Assembly: GCA_958267355.1 (NCBI GenBank)
Contig: OY279575.1
Location: 105,726-169,725, forward strand
DNA: 64,000 nucleotides
Direction: 5' to 3'
From: an uncultured Alphaproteobacteria bacterium
GTDB lineage: Bacteria; Pseudomonadota; Alphaproteobacteria; JALCBB01
This document shows positions 8,839-17,940 of this stretch, piece after piece. The notes under the pieces are model-generated. The model was not told the DNA's origin. It worked only from the letters and a program-made list of their open reading frames with translations, and did no database searches. Both the position numbers and the translations under genes were made by a program. The first letter of the stretch is position 1, and the number at the start of each line of letters is the position of its first letter.

Positions 8839-11067
8839 ATGACAAAGTCTGCAGATAATAATTCTGCCAATTCGAGTTTCGAATCGGATCTGTTTAGAGC
8901 TACCGAAAAATTACGTGGTAGCGCGGATATGTCCGAATACAGGGATGCTGTTCTTAGTTTGGTTTTTCTTAAGTATATTTCCGATAAAGGGACTTTCTCA
9001 CTCCCAGAGGAAGCACAATGGTCCTACCTTCGCGCTAATTCTAACCAAGTAAATATAGGTGAGCTTGTTGATAGAGCCATGATGTCTATCGAGGAAAAAA
9101 ATGAAAATTTGAAGGATGTTTTTTCAAAAGACTATGCTCGCTCCACCTTAAATGTCACCCTGTTGGGAAAATTGATTGATCTATTCTCTAATGTTACTGC
9201 GGATAAAGAAGATGAAAAATCTCATGAAATTATGCGACGTGTTTTCGAACATTTTTTGAATAGATTTTTTAAATATGATAGAAGGCGTGAAGGGGAATAT
9301 TCTACACCTAACACGCTCGCCCACACCGTGGTTGCAATGCTTAAGCCCCACGAGGGAATTGTGTACGACCCCTGTTGTGGATTAGGAGGCATGTTTGTGC
9401 GATTTAAAAAATTTGCGAAAACTTACGATGGTCACATCAACAACACTACTATCTCTGGTCAAGAGATTAATCATACAATTTGGCGCTTATGTAAAATGAA
9501 TCTAACTGTGCATGGTATAGATGCTGATATTCGTTGGAATTCTGCAGGTAGCTTCCATCAAGATGAGTTATCAAACTTGTGTGCAAATTATATTTTTTCC
9601 AATCCACCTTTTCATATTTTTGATTGGGGTAGTGAGCGTTTGCGTGAAGATCCGCGCTGGAAATATGGAACACCTCCCAGAGGAAACGCCAACTATGCTT
9701 GGCTACAACATATTTTACACCATTTAGCACCCAACGGAACCGCAGGCGTGATTCTGGCAAATAACTCCATGTCTTCTATTCAGTCTATGGAGAAAAGTAT
9801 CCGTAAGGGGATGATAGAAGACGATGTGATTGATTGTATGGTTTCTTTGCCTGGACAATTGTTTAGCTCAACTCAAATTCCTGTTTGTCTATGGATATTG
9901 TCCAAGGATAAGAAGAGCAATGTTCCCCGCAATCGATCTGGCGAAATATTGTTTATTGCCGCTCATAAACTTGGCGTTATGAGGACTCGTATGCAACGCA
10001 TATTTACTGATAATGATGTTAACAAGATTGCAGAAACGTATCATAGATGGCGAGAAGGGCATGACTATGAAGATGTTCCTGGATTCTGCAAGTCAGCCAG
10101 CCTTGAAGAGGTCAGGGATTATGATCATACATTGATGCCTGGGTGGTATGTGGGGGCTGAAAAAGTGAAAGAGGACACAATTCCTTTCATCCAGCATTTT
10201 GCTACTCTGCAGACTAGGGGAGAATTTGAATTCACAGAAGATGGTGGCATTGTACTTACGGATGCGATTAATGATATTTTTTCAGATGTTAAAATTCCAA
10301 CTTTAGTCCTTAACAAGCAACGGAAGATTGTTACTCGTCGTTTAGAGCTTGATAAAAAAATTGAACAAAATCAAAAAATGAACGATCTTCTCGAAGATAT
10401 GATACGAGCTTTGTTCAGAGATTGGTTTGTGAACTTTGGTCCGACTCGTGCCAAAATGGAAGAACAAGACCCTTACCTTACGGAAAAATTATGGACTTTA
10501 TTCCCCAATAAATTGGATGAGGAGAAAAAGCCTGAGGGTTGGAAATTAAGACCAATCTCTGATTTTGCGAGAATTGAAAATGGAGAAAATCTGGAAAAAG
10601 AAAATTTTGTAAAAGATGGTCTAAATCCAGTTTTTGGAGGGGCGGGAATTATGGGCCATACAAACAAAAGTAACGTTGATGGATTTTCTATCATTGTTGT
10701 ACGCATGGGATCTCGCTGCGGGCAATTTTATGCACATTATGGTAAAGCGTGGATTAATAAAAGTGCGTCACAAATTATTCCACTTGATAATATCTCTAGA
10801 GAGTGGTTACTCCTTGCACTTCAATCGCTTGACATCAACCTAATAAAGAAAGGATTCGCGATACCATTTGTTTCTAGCTCAGATATTTTAAAAATGAAAA
10901 TCAACATTCCTAACAAAGAGATTCTAGTATTTTTTAACAAAATCGTTAAGCCAATTAAAGAAAAGCAAGAAATGAACAAACGTGATATTTCTTCGCTCAA
11001 AGACAGACGACGTGCCTTGTTTGAAGATGTAAGTAAGTTTTCAAAAGGCGGAGATGCAGCGCAATGA
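8839..11067 (+). CDS. Type I-like DNA methyltransferase fused to half a specificity subunit (HsdM-HsdS)
   Basis: A 742-residue N6-adenine methyltransferase. The N-terminal helical domain resembles HsdM, motif I is DPCCGLGG (D177) and motif IV is NPPF (N255). At about residue 500 the HsdM C-terminus runs into the conserved HsdS helix (KIEQNQKMN, then LFRDWFVNFGPTRAKME, about 525-545). This is followed by a single target-recognition domain (about 565-700) and a closing helix. The first recognition domain of an ordinary HsdS is missing, so this looks like an in-frame deletion fusing M to the second half of S. No HsdR is present. The gene is visibly more AT-rich than its neighbours, suggesting transfer. 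AAGGAAG and GAAGG precede the ATG. Confidence 0.85.
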   Translation: MTKSADNNSANSSFESDLFRATEKLRGSADMSEYRDAVLSLVFLKYISDKGTFSLPEEAQWSYLRANSNQVNIGELVDRAMMSIEEKNENLKDVFSKDYARSTLNVTLLGKLIDLFSNVTADKEDEKSHEIMRRVFEHFLNRFFKYDRRREGEYSTPNTLAHTVVAMLKPHEGIVYDPCCGLGGMFVRFKKFAKTYDGHINNTTISGQEINHTIWRLCKMNLTVHGIDADIRWNSAGSFHQDELSNLCANYIFSNPPFHIFDWGSERLREDPRWKYGTPPRGNANYAWLQHILHHLAPNGTAGVILANNSMSSIQSMEKSIRKGMIEDDVIDCMVSLPGQLFSSTQIPVCLWILSKDKKSNVPRNRSGEILFIAAHKLGVMRTRMQRIFTDNDVNKIAETYHRWREGHDYEDVPGFCKSASLEEVRDYDHTLMPGWYVGAEKVKEDTIPFIQHFATLQTRGEFEFTEDGGIVLTDAINDIFSDVKIPTLVLNKQRKIVTRRLELDKKIEQNQKMNDLLEDMIRALFRDWFVNFGPTRAKMEEQDPYLTEKLWTLFPNKLDEEKKPEGWKLRPISDFARIENGENLEKENFVKDGLNPVFGGAGIMGHTNKSNVDGFSIIVVRMGSRCGQFYAHYGKAWINKSASQIIPLDNISREWLLLALQSLDINLIKKGFAIPFVSSSDILKMKINIPNKEILVFFNKIVKPIKEKQEMNKRDISSLKDRRRALFEDVSKFSKGGDAAQ

Positions 11068-11107
11068 CATACATTGCTGAAACTAGCTGGATGTCTGAGG
11101 AGGCTCA

Positions 11108-11863
11108 ATGAGTTCTGATTGGTATCCAGGCATCAAGCGTTTCTGTGACTACTGGGAACACGCGCAAGCTCTTCAACAGGCTTTTGATGTTTTTGAGCAG
11201 GCGTTTGCCGAAGAAAATGACTCCTGCATCGACGCATCACAGAGCCTTATTGAGTGCGCTTTCAGGATAATTATCGAAGATATTAATAACTCTGTAGACT
11301 CAATTAAGAAACAAGATAAAAGCTCTACTAAGCATGATACACGAGGATTCAAAAAGTTACTTTCTGATGCTAAGGATGCCCTTAAACTAACCGAGAGGGA
11401 AGATGTTGATTTTGCAGAGCTAATAGATAGGCACTTTGAATTAGCAGAGAAAATTAGCAGTTTCCGAAATACATATGGTCCAGTTTGCCATGGCAGAGCG
11501 AGGTCTCTACGAAGGCTTTCCATGCATCACCGCCGTGCAATTGTTCTAGCAGCAGATGCGGTCATAACATTTCTGCACGAAATTTATCTTGAAAAGGAGC
11601 CAGATCCTATGTGGCCATACGAGCGTTATGAGCATTTTGGTGGAAGTAATAACAAAATAGACGAACAAGTGCGGCTTGATGTTGAGCCTCGTAATGAGGA
11701 TGAAAATTTTCTGCGTATTAAAGTTGTGTTCCCAAATGGTGATACATTTCCGCTCACTGTCTTGCCTTCAGAATTGCTTTTTGAAATAGATAAGCAGGCA
11801 TATAAGCAAGCACAAAGTGTGTGTAGAGAAATTTCACCTTCGTCTGAAATCGAAGAAGAGTAG
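11108..11863 (+). CDS. Abi_C-domain (abortive infection C-terminal) family protein
   Basis: A 251-residue protein starting 40 bases after the methyltransferase, with GAGGAGG before the ATG. The central part (about residues 119-155) has an RN-Y-G-x-x-HGR motif followed by a His/Arg-rich helix (RRLSMHHRRAIVLAADAVITFL). That is the pattern of the Abi_C domain often found beside type I restriction genes. The acidic C-terminus ends in EIEEE. It shares the low GC of the upstream gene and forms a two-gene unit with it. A defence role is inferred from domain and position; the biochemical activity is unknown. Confidence 0.65.
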   Translation: MSSDWYPGIKRFCDYWEHAQALQQAFDVFEQAFAEENDSCIDASQSLIECAFRIIIEDINNSVDSIKKQDKSSTKHDTRGFKKLLSDAKDALKLTEREDVDFAELIDRHFELAEKISSFRNTYGPVCHGRARSLRRLSMHHRRAIVLAADAVITFLHEIYLEKEPDPMWPYERYEHFGGSNNKIDEQVRLDVEPRNEDENFLRIKVVFPNGDTFPLTVLPSELLFEIDKQAYKQAQSVCREISPSSEIEEE

Positions 11864-11987
11864 CGCATCACCAATCTATCCAATTCTTCTAACCAAGCTC
11901 TTTGCGCCGCAGGCACACACTCCTCGGGAGAGCCTTCAGCCCTATTTTTTGAGAGAAGCTCCATTACCCCCTCGGGACGGAGGGGGT

Positions 11988-12213
11988 CAAAGTTTGCATA
12001 GCAAACTTTGGGGGGTGGGGTGGGTGGGAGCGCGTCTGCGGATTGGCATTGGCTCAATTAGCTCCATCACTGAAACTATGGGGCTTAACGGCTGGTGGAG
12101 GGAACAAAGCTTGGCACGAATGCCGCACCGCAAGGTGCCCCCTAATTGCCAAAGCTGTCTCCTGCGCCCGTGCTGGACGCACGGGGCAGTCGCCCGCTTT
12201 GGTTTGGGGGTTT
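11988..12213. repeat. Dispersed structured repeat, copy B
   Basis: Second copy of the element at 505-753, same orientation. Its first stem is CAAAGTTTGC-ata-GCAAACTTTG (11988-12010). Versus copy A, positions 2 and 5 of the stem change together with their partners. The core is otherwise nearly identical, except for a ~29-base deletion before the terminal stem. A CCCCCTC-gggac-GGAGGGGG hairpin immediately precedes it. The two copies bracket an 11.2 kb block that includes the restriction remnant. Confidence 0.75.
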
Positions 12214-12345
12214 TTCTTATCCTTGCCAAACGGGTCCTTGCCAAACGGGGGTAGATTTCCCCAACTTCTTGGGCTGGGGTGGGGGTTTTTGTTTGGGCTT
12301 TGTTGTAAGAGCTAGTTGTGCAGCTATAAGCAGGGAAGGGAAGGT

Positions 12346-12630
12346 ATGGCTGAGGAATTGGTTGTTGCGGTGGTTGATGGTGATACGATACGCACCCGTG
12401 GACGGTGGGGGCGTATTCGTATTCTTGGCTATGACACGCCTGAGCGGAACAAGCCTGGCTTCACGCAGGCGCGTGATGCTTTGGTGCGGTTGATATTGCA
12501 TCGGCGGGTATTTGTTACTTGTGTTGCTCGTGATGTTTATGGTCGGGCTCTTTGTTATGTTTTTCTTGACAATGGCGGCAGGTGGGAAAATGTGGCGCTT
12601 CATATGCGTCCGTACGCCAAAAAATTCTAG
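12346..12630 (+). CDS. Short staphylococcal nuclease-like (SNase) protein, possibly truncated
   Basis: A 94-residue protein with the start of an OB-fold nuclease: VVDGDTIR, RIRILGYDTPE and DVYGRALCYVFLDNG...ENVAL. These match the calcium- and substrate-binding core of thermonuclease-like proteins, which cut DNA or RNA at exposed sites. The family is usually 130 residues or more; here the reading ends at PYAKKF just after the last core strand, so the C-terminal helix is missing or frameshifted. AGGGAAGG lies directly upstream of the ATG. No signal peptide is visible. It stands alone between the structured repeat and two tandem arrays. Confidence 0.6.
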   Translation: MAEELVVAVVDGDTIRTRGRWGRIRILGYDTPERNKPGFTQARDALVRLILHRRVFVTCVARDVYGRALCYVFLDNGGRWENVALHMRPYAKKF

Positions 12631-12684
12631 GGATGGTGCAGGCAGGCACGGAGCGGCATGGGGCGGTAAGTCGCTGTGGCTCTA

Positions 12685-12816
12685 CGAATCGCAGTTGCGA
12701 ATCGGTTTAGCGGAGTAGGGCGAATCGGTGGCGAATCGCTAACGAATCGGAGGGGCGAATCGGTAAGGAGCAGATTGATAAGTTGTGTTAGAATCCGCCT
12801 GTCTGCTTAACGAATC
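12685..12816. repeat. Irregular CGAATCG repeat cluster
   Basis: Seven copies of CGAATCG occur at 12685, 12698, 12721, 12732, 12743, 12756 and 12810, mostly 11-13 bases apart. It is the first of two arrays in the 530-base gene-free stretch 12631-13164. Confidence 0.7.
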
Positions 12817-12847
12817 GGCTTGAAGGGCTTTTGCTAGCTCTTGATGG

Positions 12848-13095
12848 CTTTTAGTTGCTTTTAGGGCTGTTTTAAAAAAGCGGTTTTAAAGCTGTTTTCT
12901 TTGAAGCTGTTTTAAAGCGGTTTTGCTTTAAAGCTGTTTTTCTTTAAGGCGGTTTTGAAGCTGTTTTCTTTAAAGCGGTTTTTCTTTTAAGGCAGTTTTA
13001 AAGCGGTTTTGCTTTAATGCTGTTTTAAAAAAGCGGTTTTAAAGCTGTTTTCTTTAAAGCCGTTTTTTAAAGAAAGCCGTTTTTTAAAGCCGCTT
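12848..13095. repeat. AT-rich tandem array with self-complementary units
   Basis: Degenerate copies of GCGGTTTTAAAGCTGTTTTCTTTAAA fill about 250 bases upstream of the BCCT gene. Since GCTTTAAAGC is its own complement, almost any segment can pair with another. Apart from this and the CGAATCG cluster, the gap holds no gene. Confidence 0.8.
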
Positions 13096-13164
13096 CAAAA
13101 GCAGAATAGCGCAAGGCGTGGAGGATACGCCTCGCACACGGGGGAACTTAGGGAGGAAAAGCCT

Positions 13165-14802
13165 ATGTCAGAGTCAGGGTCAGAAAACCAGCAAGGCGCG
13201 TCTGCGTCGGGCGGTGGCACGGAGATCATCCAGACCGACTACAAAGTCGGTCAGCACAATGTCAAGCCCAAGATTGGGCCACTGCAGTTGGATATTCACA
13301 ATCCTGTCTTTGCGATTTCAGGAGCAATTGTCTTGGCGTTCACGATCTTGACTCTGGCTTTGCCCGAACGGGCGGGAGATGTCTTTGGCTGGTTGCGTCC
13401 AGCGATTACGAATAACTTTGATTGGTTCTTCCTGCTTGGCGGAAATATTTTCGTGCTGGTTTGTGTTGGCTTGATCTTGTCTCCTTTGGGGCGGATACGT
13501 CTCGGCGGTCCTGATGCCAAGCCTGACCATTCAAATCTTGCGTGGTTTTCTATGCTGTTTGCGGCGGGTATGGGTATCGGCTTGATGTTCTTCGGAGTGT
13601 CCGAGCCGATTTCGCACTTCAACTCTGCCTTTGCTGAAGGGGCGGGTGCGCCTGACAGCTGGTCTCCCTTGTCAGGAGCAGCAGGAGACGCCGCCGCCGC
13701 CCAACGGCTTGCCATGGCGGCTACGATCTTTCACTGGGGTTTGCATCCGTGGGCGATTTATGCAGTTGTTGGCTTAGGCTTGGCTTTGTTTGCCTATAAC
13801 AAGGGCTTGCCTTTAAGTATGCGCTCTATTTTTTATCCCATCTTCAAGGAGCGCACTTGGGGCTGGCCTGGTCATATCATTGATGCACTGGCAGTCTTTG
13901 CCACGCTGTTCGGCTTGGCGACTTCGCTCGGCTTTGGGGCACAACAAGCCGCCGCAGGAATGGAATTCCTATTCGGTTGGGAAGATAACAATACCTTCAA
14001 AGTCATCATCATCAGTGCCATCACCGCCATTGCGATTGTTTCGGTAATGCTGGGCGTAGATAAGGGCGTAAAGCGGCTTAGCCAAGCCAATATGATCTTG
14101 GCGGCTTTGTTGTTGTTGTTTGTTTTGGTGTTGGGTCCGACGGTGGCGATAATTACGGGCTTCTTTGTTAACTTGGGGTCTTATGTGGTGCATCTGCCGG
14201 CTTTGTCTAATCCGTTCGGACGGTCAGACGCGAACTTCAGCCAAGGCTGGACTTCATTCTACTGGGCGTGGTGGATTTCGTGGTCTCCGTTTGTGGGTAT
14301 GTTTATTGCCCGTGTCAGCCGCGGACGTAGCGTGCGCGAGTTTCTGCTGGCGGTGCTGGTTTTGCCCTCGCTTGTCTCCGTGCTATGGATGACCACCTTC
14401 GGCGGCTCAGCCCTAGAAATGCTCAACGATGGCTACACAGCCGTCGGAGACGCCGCCCTAGAGCTCAAGCTCTTCACCATGCTAGACAACTTGCCCTTCG
14501 CCGCGATTACTTCGTTTATCGGTATCGTGCTGGTGGTGGTGTTCTTTGTCACTTCGTCCGACTCAGGCTCGTTGGTGATTGACACAATCACAGCAGGAGG
14601 CAAAGTAGATGCTCCTGTATCGCAACGGGTCTTCTGGGCGGTCTTTGAAGGAGCTGTCGCCATCGCCCTGCTCATCGGCGGCGGCTTGGGTGCTTTGCAA
14701 GCGGCGGCGGTATCTACGGGCTTACCCTTCGCGCTGGTCTTGCTGGTGGGATGCTATGCGTTGATCCACGGGCTTATGTCTGAACGCCGCGCCACGGGCT
14801 AG
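13165..14802 (+). CDS. BCCT family betaine/choline/carnitine-type transporter
   Basis: A 545-residue inner membrane secondary transporter with about 12 hydrophobic segments after a ~50-residue hydrophilic N-terminus. Family hallmarks are GMGIGLMFFGVSEPI and the Trp-rich segment WAWWISWSPFVGMFIARVSRGR that lines the substrate site. AGGGAGG sits 9 bases before the ATG. The likely substrates are quaternary ammonium or sulfonium osmolytes such as betaine, carnitine or DMSP. The dmdA gene at 36017 makes DMSP attractive but proves nothing. It appears monocistronic, behind a long AT-rich array. Confidence 0.92.
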   Translation: MSESGSENQQGASASGGGTEIIQTDYKVGQHNVKPKIGPLQLDIHNPVFAISGAIVLAFTILTLALPERAGDVFGWLRPAITNNFDWFFLLGGNIFVLVCVGLILSPLGRIRLGGPDAKPDHSNLAWFSMLFAAGMGIGLMFFGVSEPISHFNSAFAEGAGAPDSWSPLSGAAGDAAAAQRLAMAATIFHWGLHPWAIYAVVGLGLALFAYNKGLPLSMRSIFYPIFKERTWGWPGHIIDALAVFATLFGLATSLGFGAQQAAAGMEFLFGWEDNNTFKVIIISAITAIAIVSVMLGVDKGVKRLSQANMILAALLLLFVLVLGPTVAIITGFFVNLGSYVVHLPALSNPFGRSDANFSQGWTSFYWAWWISWSPFVGMFIARVSRGRSVREFLLAVLVLPSLVSVLWMTTFGGSALEMLNDGYTAVGDAALELKLFTMLDNLPFAAITSFIGIVLVVVFFVTSSDSGSLVIDTITAGGKVDAPVSQRVFWAVFEGAVAIALLIGGGLGALQAAAVSTGLPFALVLLVGCYALIHGLMSERRATG

Positions 14803-14925
14803 CTTTCAGCCACGCTAAAGCAGGGGAAAAGGGGGAGCGTAACCACCCCTTACCCCCCCCCTTTCTTGTTAGCCTAGCTTATGGCTATGCCCCGCTTGGG
14901 TGGGGGGATTTGCTATGCTGGGGGG

Positions 14926-16653
14926 ATGCGGAACGGGGGAGATAGTGCGGCTCTGATTGCCACTCTGCGCGATATCGTCGGGCGCAAGGGTGTGGTGGTG
15001 AATCCGCGTAAGACCGAGCGGTTCCGCACTGGCATACGTTTCGGTAAGGGAGATGCACTCGCCGTAGTACGTCCGCGCACACTGGTGGAAATGTGGCGCG
15101 TAACCCAAGCTGCAGTCGCCGCACGCAAAATTCTAATCTTTCAAGCCGCAAATACAGGAGTCACGGGCGGGTCTACTCCGTGGGGTGAATACGACCGCGA
15201 TGTTATCATCGTTAGCACGCTCGCGCTCAAGGGTATTCATCTGCTCAACGGAGGCAAGCAAATCATCGCTATGCCTGGCTCCACTCTGCACCGACTAGAA
15301 CGAATTCTGCGTCCGCTGGGGCGCACGCCCCATTCAGAAACGGGTTCCGCTTGCATCGGTGCATCTATTATTGGCGGCGTGTGCAATAACTCTGGTGGAG
15401 CTTTGGTGCAACGCGGGCCTGCCTACACCGAATTCGCTCTTTTCGCCCAAGTCACCGAAGACGGAGAGCTTAAGCTTGTCAATCATCTTGGTCTTGACCT
15501 TGGTAGCGAGCCAGAAGAAATCCTACGCCGCCTTGAGCAAGGAGACTTCAACACCAAGACAACTCCGCCCACAGGCGGACAGGCTTCCGATGGGGAGTAT
15601 AAAACTTGGGTGCGGGATGTGGCTTCCGATAAACCCGCCCGATACAATGCCGATCCGCGACGGCTCAACGATGCCGCAGGCTGTGCAGGGCGTTTGGCAA
15701 TCTTTGCCGTGCGGCTAGATACCTTCGCAGGAGATGAGCAAGAGCAGGTGTTCCATGTTGTCAGCAACAGTGCCGCCGATTTTACCGAGCTACGCCGTAG
15801 GCTTCTGCGCGATTGTACAACTCTGCCTATTCTTGCTGAATATTTGAGCGGGCAAACCTTTCGTCTAGCCGAACGCTACGGCAAGGACTCGTACCTAACC
15901 ATACGTTGGCTCGGCACAGACTTTCTGCCGCAGTTCTTCGCCGCCAAGTGGCGGTTTGACGGATTTGCCAAACGCTTTTCCTTCTTGCCAAGTCAGCTTT
16001 CCGATAGAGTTTTACAAGCCCTGTCGCGGCTTTTTTTGCCCTATCTGCCCCGTCGCCTTCGGGCTTTGCGGGGCTATCAGCACCACCTAACCATCAAGTC
16101 TGGCGGAGATAATATTGCCGAAACACGGCAGGTCTTAGAAGCCTTGGCGCAATCGGATGATACGGGCTTACACTTTCTTACCTGCACCAAAAAGGAAGGT
16201 AAAGCCGCGATGCTACACCGCTATGTAATGTTTAGCATTGGCCCGCGCTATCTTTTGATGCATCCAAAACGGGCGGGTTCAGAAATTACCCTTGATGTAG
16301 CCCTGCCTCGCAACGCTGAAGATTGGGACAAAGTGTATCCTGACGCAGTGGAAGGCGATGTGTTTTGCACCTTAACGGCGGCGCATTTTTTGTGCCATGT
16401 TTTCCATTGGAGTCTATTGCTCCACCCCGAACGCGATACCGCGGCTGTGCGAGAGAAAATCCTGCAGTCGTTTGATAAACGCGGAGCAGAATATCCCGCC
16501 GAGCACAATGTCGGACACTTGTACGAAGCCAAGCCCGTGCTTAAAGCCTTCTACGAAACGCTAGATCCAACCCGCACTTTCAATCCGGGTATTGGTGGCA
16601 CACCGAAGCAAAGGGCTATGGCTTCTGCTTCCACCACGCCATACGCCAGCTAG
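14926..16653 (+). CDS. dld: Quinone-dependent D-lactate dehydrogenase (Dld)
   Basis: A 575-residue FAD flavoprotein oxidising D-lactate to pyruvate at the membrane and passing electrons to quinone. It matches the E. coli-type Dld plan and length: an FAD-binding half (AANTGVTGGSTP, TLHRLE, GSACIGASIIGGVCNNSGGA) followed by the membrane-binding half. I chose the ATG at 14926 (MRNGGDSAAL) because it gives the usual length. Only G-rich sequence precedes it, with TATGCT 6 bases upstream, so the message may be leaderless. An ATG at 14881 is the alternative. Confidence 0.85.
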   Translation: MRNGGDSAALIATLRDIVGRKGVVVNPRKTERFRTGIRFGKGDALAVVRPRTLVEMWRVTQAAVAARKILIFQAANTGVTGGSTPWGEYDRDVIIVSTLALKGIHLLNGGKQIIAMPGSTLHRLERILRPLGRTPHSETGSACIGASIIGGVCNNSGGALVQRGPAYTEFALFAQVTEDGELKLVNHLGLDLGSEPEEILRRLEQGDFNTKTTPPTGGQASDGEYKTWVRDVASDKPARYNADPRRLNDAAGCAGRLAIFAVRLDTFAGDEQEQVFHVVSNSAADFTELRRRLLRDCTTLPILAEYLSGQTFRLAERYGKDSYLTIRWLGTDFLPQFFAAKWRFDGFAKRFSFLPSQLSDRVLQALSRLFLPYLPRRLRALRGYQHHLTIKSGGDNIAETRQVLEALAQSDDTGLHFLTCTKKEGKAAMLHRYVMFSIGPRYLLMHPKRAGSEITLDVALPRNAEDWDKVYPDAVEGDVFCTLTAAHFLCHVFHWSLLLHPERDTAAVREKILQSFDKRGAEYPAEHNVGHLYEAKPVLKAFYETLDPTRTFNPGIGGTPKQRAMASASTTPYAS

Positions 16654-16660
16654 GCAAGCG

Positions 16661-16760
16661 GCGTGAAATAGCGGGTGAAATAGCGGGTGAAATAGCCCTG
16701 TAAAATAGCGGCGTGAAATAACCCCGTGAAATAGCCCTGTGAAATAGCCCCGTGAAATAA
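16661..16760. repeat. Tandem array, unit (C)GTGAAATAGC
   Basis: Eight copies of a 12-14 bp unit with core TGAAATA (one variant TAAAATA) fill most of the gap between the D-lactate dehydrogenase and the TAXI binding protein. Confidence 0.85.
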
Positions 16761-16816
16761 CTGTGTGCTATCTGCTATCCTTAGGACTATGGCAAAACCC
16801 TTAGAGGAGAGAAACC

Positions 16817-17818
16817 ATGAAGATCATAACAAAACTCAGTGCCTTCGCACTCGCCACTCTACTGCTTGTCGGAGCGCAAACCGCACAAGCACAAGACAGC
16901 GATTACATTCTGAATACTGCTTCCACAGGCGGTACCTATCACCCTGTTGGCACGGCGATTTCAACTTTGTCCAAGGTGAAGCTTTTGCCGAAGGAAAAGT
17001 TTTCGCTCACAGCAGTCAATTCAGCAGGGTCAGGAGCCAACGTACAAGCCCTTGGTGCTGGCACAGCTGACTTCGCAATCCTGCAAGGCTTGTTTGGTTC
17101 TTACGCCGCCACAGGCACAGGACCCGTAACCGAGCCACAGCCGAATATTCGCTCGGTTTCTATGCTGTGGCAAAATGTTGAGCAGTTTGTTGTGCGGTCT
17201 GACAAGGTATCCACGGGCACGGTGGAAGACTTGGTCGCACTTAAGGGTATGTCTGCGGGTATGGGTAAGCAAAACTCGGGCACGCTGGGCTCAAATCGCG
17301 TCTTGCTGTCAGGACTTGACCTAGACATTGAAACCGACTTCACGCTTGTCTATGCGGGCTATGGGCCCACAGCCGACGCTATGGCAAACGGACAAGCCAT
17401 CTTGGCGGGTATTCCGTCAGGGCCACCAACAGGAGCCATTACCAAGCTTATGGCAGCCAATCAGGGCAAGTTCGCCATCCTAGACATAACCGAAAAGCAA
17501 CGCATGGCAATGGATGGCGGACGCAATCTATGGGTACCCTACACCATCGCCGCAGGTACCTATCCAGGGCAGGACAAGCCCGTGCAGACCATCGCCCAGC
17601 CCAACTTCTTGGCAGTCAATGACAATGTAGACGCTAACCATGTCTATCTGCTGACCAAGACCATCTACGAAAACTTGCCGTTCTTGCAGGCGATTCACCC
17701 AGCGACTAAGGCAATGGCGGTAGAGAAAGCAATGGCAGGCTTGCCCGTGCCGTTGCATCCAGGAGCGCAACGCTACTATGAAGAAGTGGGGCTAGAAATC
17801 CCTGCTCATCTGAAATAG
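16817..17818 (+). CDS. TAXI-family TRAP transporter substrate-binding protein
   Basis: A 333-residue periplasmic binding protein of the TAXI subgroup. A signal peptide (1-25) ends AQA|Q, followed by the hallmark YILNTASTGGTYHPVG segment and an NSAGSGANVQALGAGTADFAILQ block. TAXI proteins deliver organic acids such as glutamate or 2-oxoglutarate-like ligands to a fused TRAP permease. GAGGAGAG lies 5 bases before the ATG. The permease gene follows after a small 13-bp repeat, so the two form the complete system. Confidence 0.92.
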   Translation: MKIITKLSAFALATLLLVGAQTAQAQDSDYILNTASTGGTYHPVGTAISTLSKVKLLPKEKFSLTAVNSAGSGANVQALGAGTADFAILQGLFGSYAATGTGPVTEPQPNIRSVSMLWQNVEQFVVRSDKVSTGTVEDLVALKGMSAGMGKQNSGTLGSNRVLLSGLDLDIETDFTLVYAGYGPTADAMANGQAILAGIPSGPPTGAITKLMAANQGKFAILDITEKQRMAMDGGRNLWVPYTIAAGTYPGQDKPVQTIAQPNFLAVNDNVDANHVYLLTKTIYENLPFLQAIHPATKAMAVEKAMAGLPVPLHPGAQRYYEEVGLEIPAHLK

Positions 17819-17844
17819 CGAGTCCATTCGGAACTTGCCACTCC

Positions 17845-17883
17845 ATACCAAGCACGCATACCAAGTACGCATACCAAGTACAG
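17845..17883. repeat. Three 13-bp tandem repeats
   Basis: ATACCAAGYACGC occurs three times without gaps between the TAXI binding protein and its permease. Confidence 0.85.
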
Positions 17884-17940
17884 TGAGCGGGGGCAGGTGC
17901 ATAGCCTGCCGCCGCTCCGTTGCCTTGGGAGAGTCCTGTT

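Noticed and set aside
11626-12057. Minus-strand frame reading SPEECVPAAQRAWLEELD
   Set aside because: It overlaps the Abi_C gene and the repeat. The 11864-11965 part looks protein-like and could be a remnant, but it has no start or end of its own.
505-12213. Composite transposon
   Set aside because: The flanking repeats are direct but encode no transposase, and no target duplication could be recognised.
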